Made by a program: the position numbers and the translations under genes. Under the pieces are notes generated by a model. That model did not search any database and had not been told where the DNA came from. It saw only the letters and a list, made by a program, of their open reading frames with translations. From Ananas comosus (taxonomy: Eukaryota; Streptophyta; Magnoliopsida; Poales; Bromeliaceae), in the NCBI RefSeq assembly GCF_001540865.1, contig NC_033628.1, positions 8,270,306-8,334,305 of the forward strand: DNA of 64,000 nt, read 5' to 3'. Of the stretch, positions 63,618-64,000 are shown piece after piece. How positions within the stretch are numbered: the stretch's first letter is position 1; each line of letters starts with the position of its first letter.

Positions 63618-64000
63618 CCTCGCCGTCGCTGCGGCTGCGGCGGCGCCACCATCGCCGTCTCCGCCTCCGCCTCGGCCTCCGCCGAGGAATAGCGCGCGCC
63701 AGCTGAGTAGTTTGTGTCTCTCCCACTCTCTCGTCTACAGTGCTAAAAACGAAGAATAAAGCATTTGCGGCTTCCTCCACCCCTTTCCCCACATCAGTTG
63801 CGCGTTATTATTAGCAAGTTTCAGTTGGTAAATAATGGGCTGTGAACAAGCCCAACATAGGCCTGCTAATGGCTTATTTACCAAACTTAGTAAAGTAACC
63901 GGATCTCGAGCCAATCCTTCATTAAATTATATATTGAATTGAGTACCAGGTGTGCTCACCTACTATACATACATATGTTGCTCCAATATAAATTCATTAT
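63618..64000 (-). other. 5' leader/promoter of the minus-strand gene
   Basis: Bases 63625-63690 are a CCG/CCT-rich triplet stretch just upstream of the ATG at 63617, a common feature of plant 5' leaders. Nothing else is recognised to the window edge. Confidence 0.45.

Overview
This window is plant nuclear DNA that is mostly transposable elements. Copia and Gypsy LTR retrotransposons, a TRIM, CACTA, hAT, Mutator-like and Helitron elements, tRNA-derived SINEs and foldback elements occupy most of it. I recognise only three likely host genes, and those near 60-64 kb have GT-AG introns. I cannot name the species from sequence alone; the repeat content fits an angiosperm.

Layout. 1-3174: AT-rich sequence without a recognised gene, ending in a truncated LTR. 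3175-14778: a minus-strand Copia element (Copia-B, near-matching TSD TTATG/TCATG) into whose gag gene a second minus-strand Copia (Copia-A, 7802-13654, exact TSD GTGGT) has inserted; the gag region of Copia-A is itself replaced by foreign pieces, including a TRIM-type LTR. 14784-17100: AT-rich DNA with two inverted copies of a SINE. 17142-17420: a small secreted cysteine-rich peptide gene. 18163-36249: a mosaic of long-LTR Gypsy pieces in both orientations, with a hAT element holding a foldback element (23915-25578) and two solo LTRs with exact TSDs (27403-29852 and 31537-33857). 36949-46717: a structurally intact gag-only Gypsy element (3.1 kb LTRs, exact TSD CAGGC, no pol). 46723-51100: a solo-LTR-like region and a cluster of foldback elements, one holding an extremely GC-rich block. 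51363-58123: a CACTA element, a broken Copia carrying a TRIM in its RNase H, a broken Gypsy and a small Helitron. 59780-63617: two divergently arranged host genes, one next to an assembly gap (N at 60009) with a false-looking 161-bp duplication, the other with an apparent 1-bp frameshift.

Most interesting signal. Three Gypsy copies (leaders at 21577-21937, 30368-30696 and 43236-43584) each carry, about 120-150 nt before the gag ATG, a two-tier perfect stem-loop. Its 8-nt apical loop is G + a 6-nt self-complementary core + A, closed by GTTG/CAAC. Outer-stem sequences differ completely and one core differs (CGGCCG versus GCATGC), yet pairing is kept. This is the architecture of a retroviral dimer-initiation (kissing-loop) site. 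In addition, LTRs of both Gypsy and Copia families carry arrays of ACCGGT-centred palindromes at a similar distance from their 5' ends, and the Gypsy LTRs share a second covarying hairpin.

Limits: boundaries come from reading terminal motifs, TSDs, PBS and PPT by eye; no alignment or database search was run. Identity levels and family names beyond superfamily are judgement.
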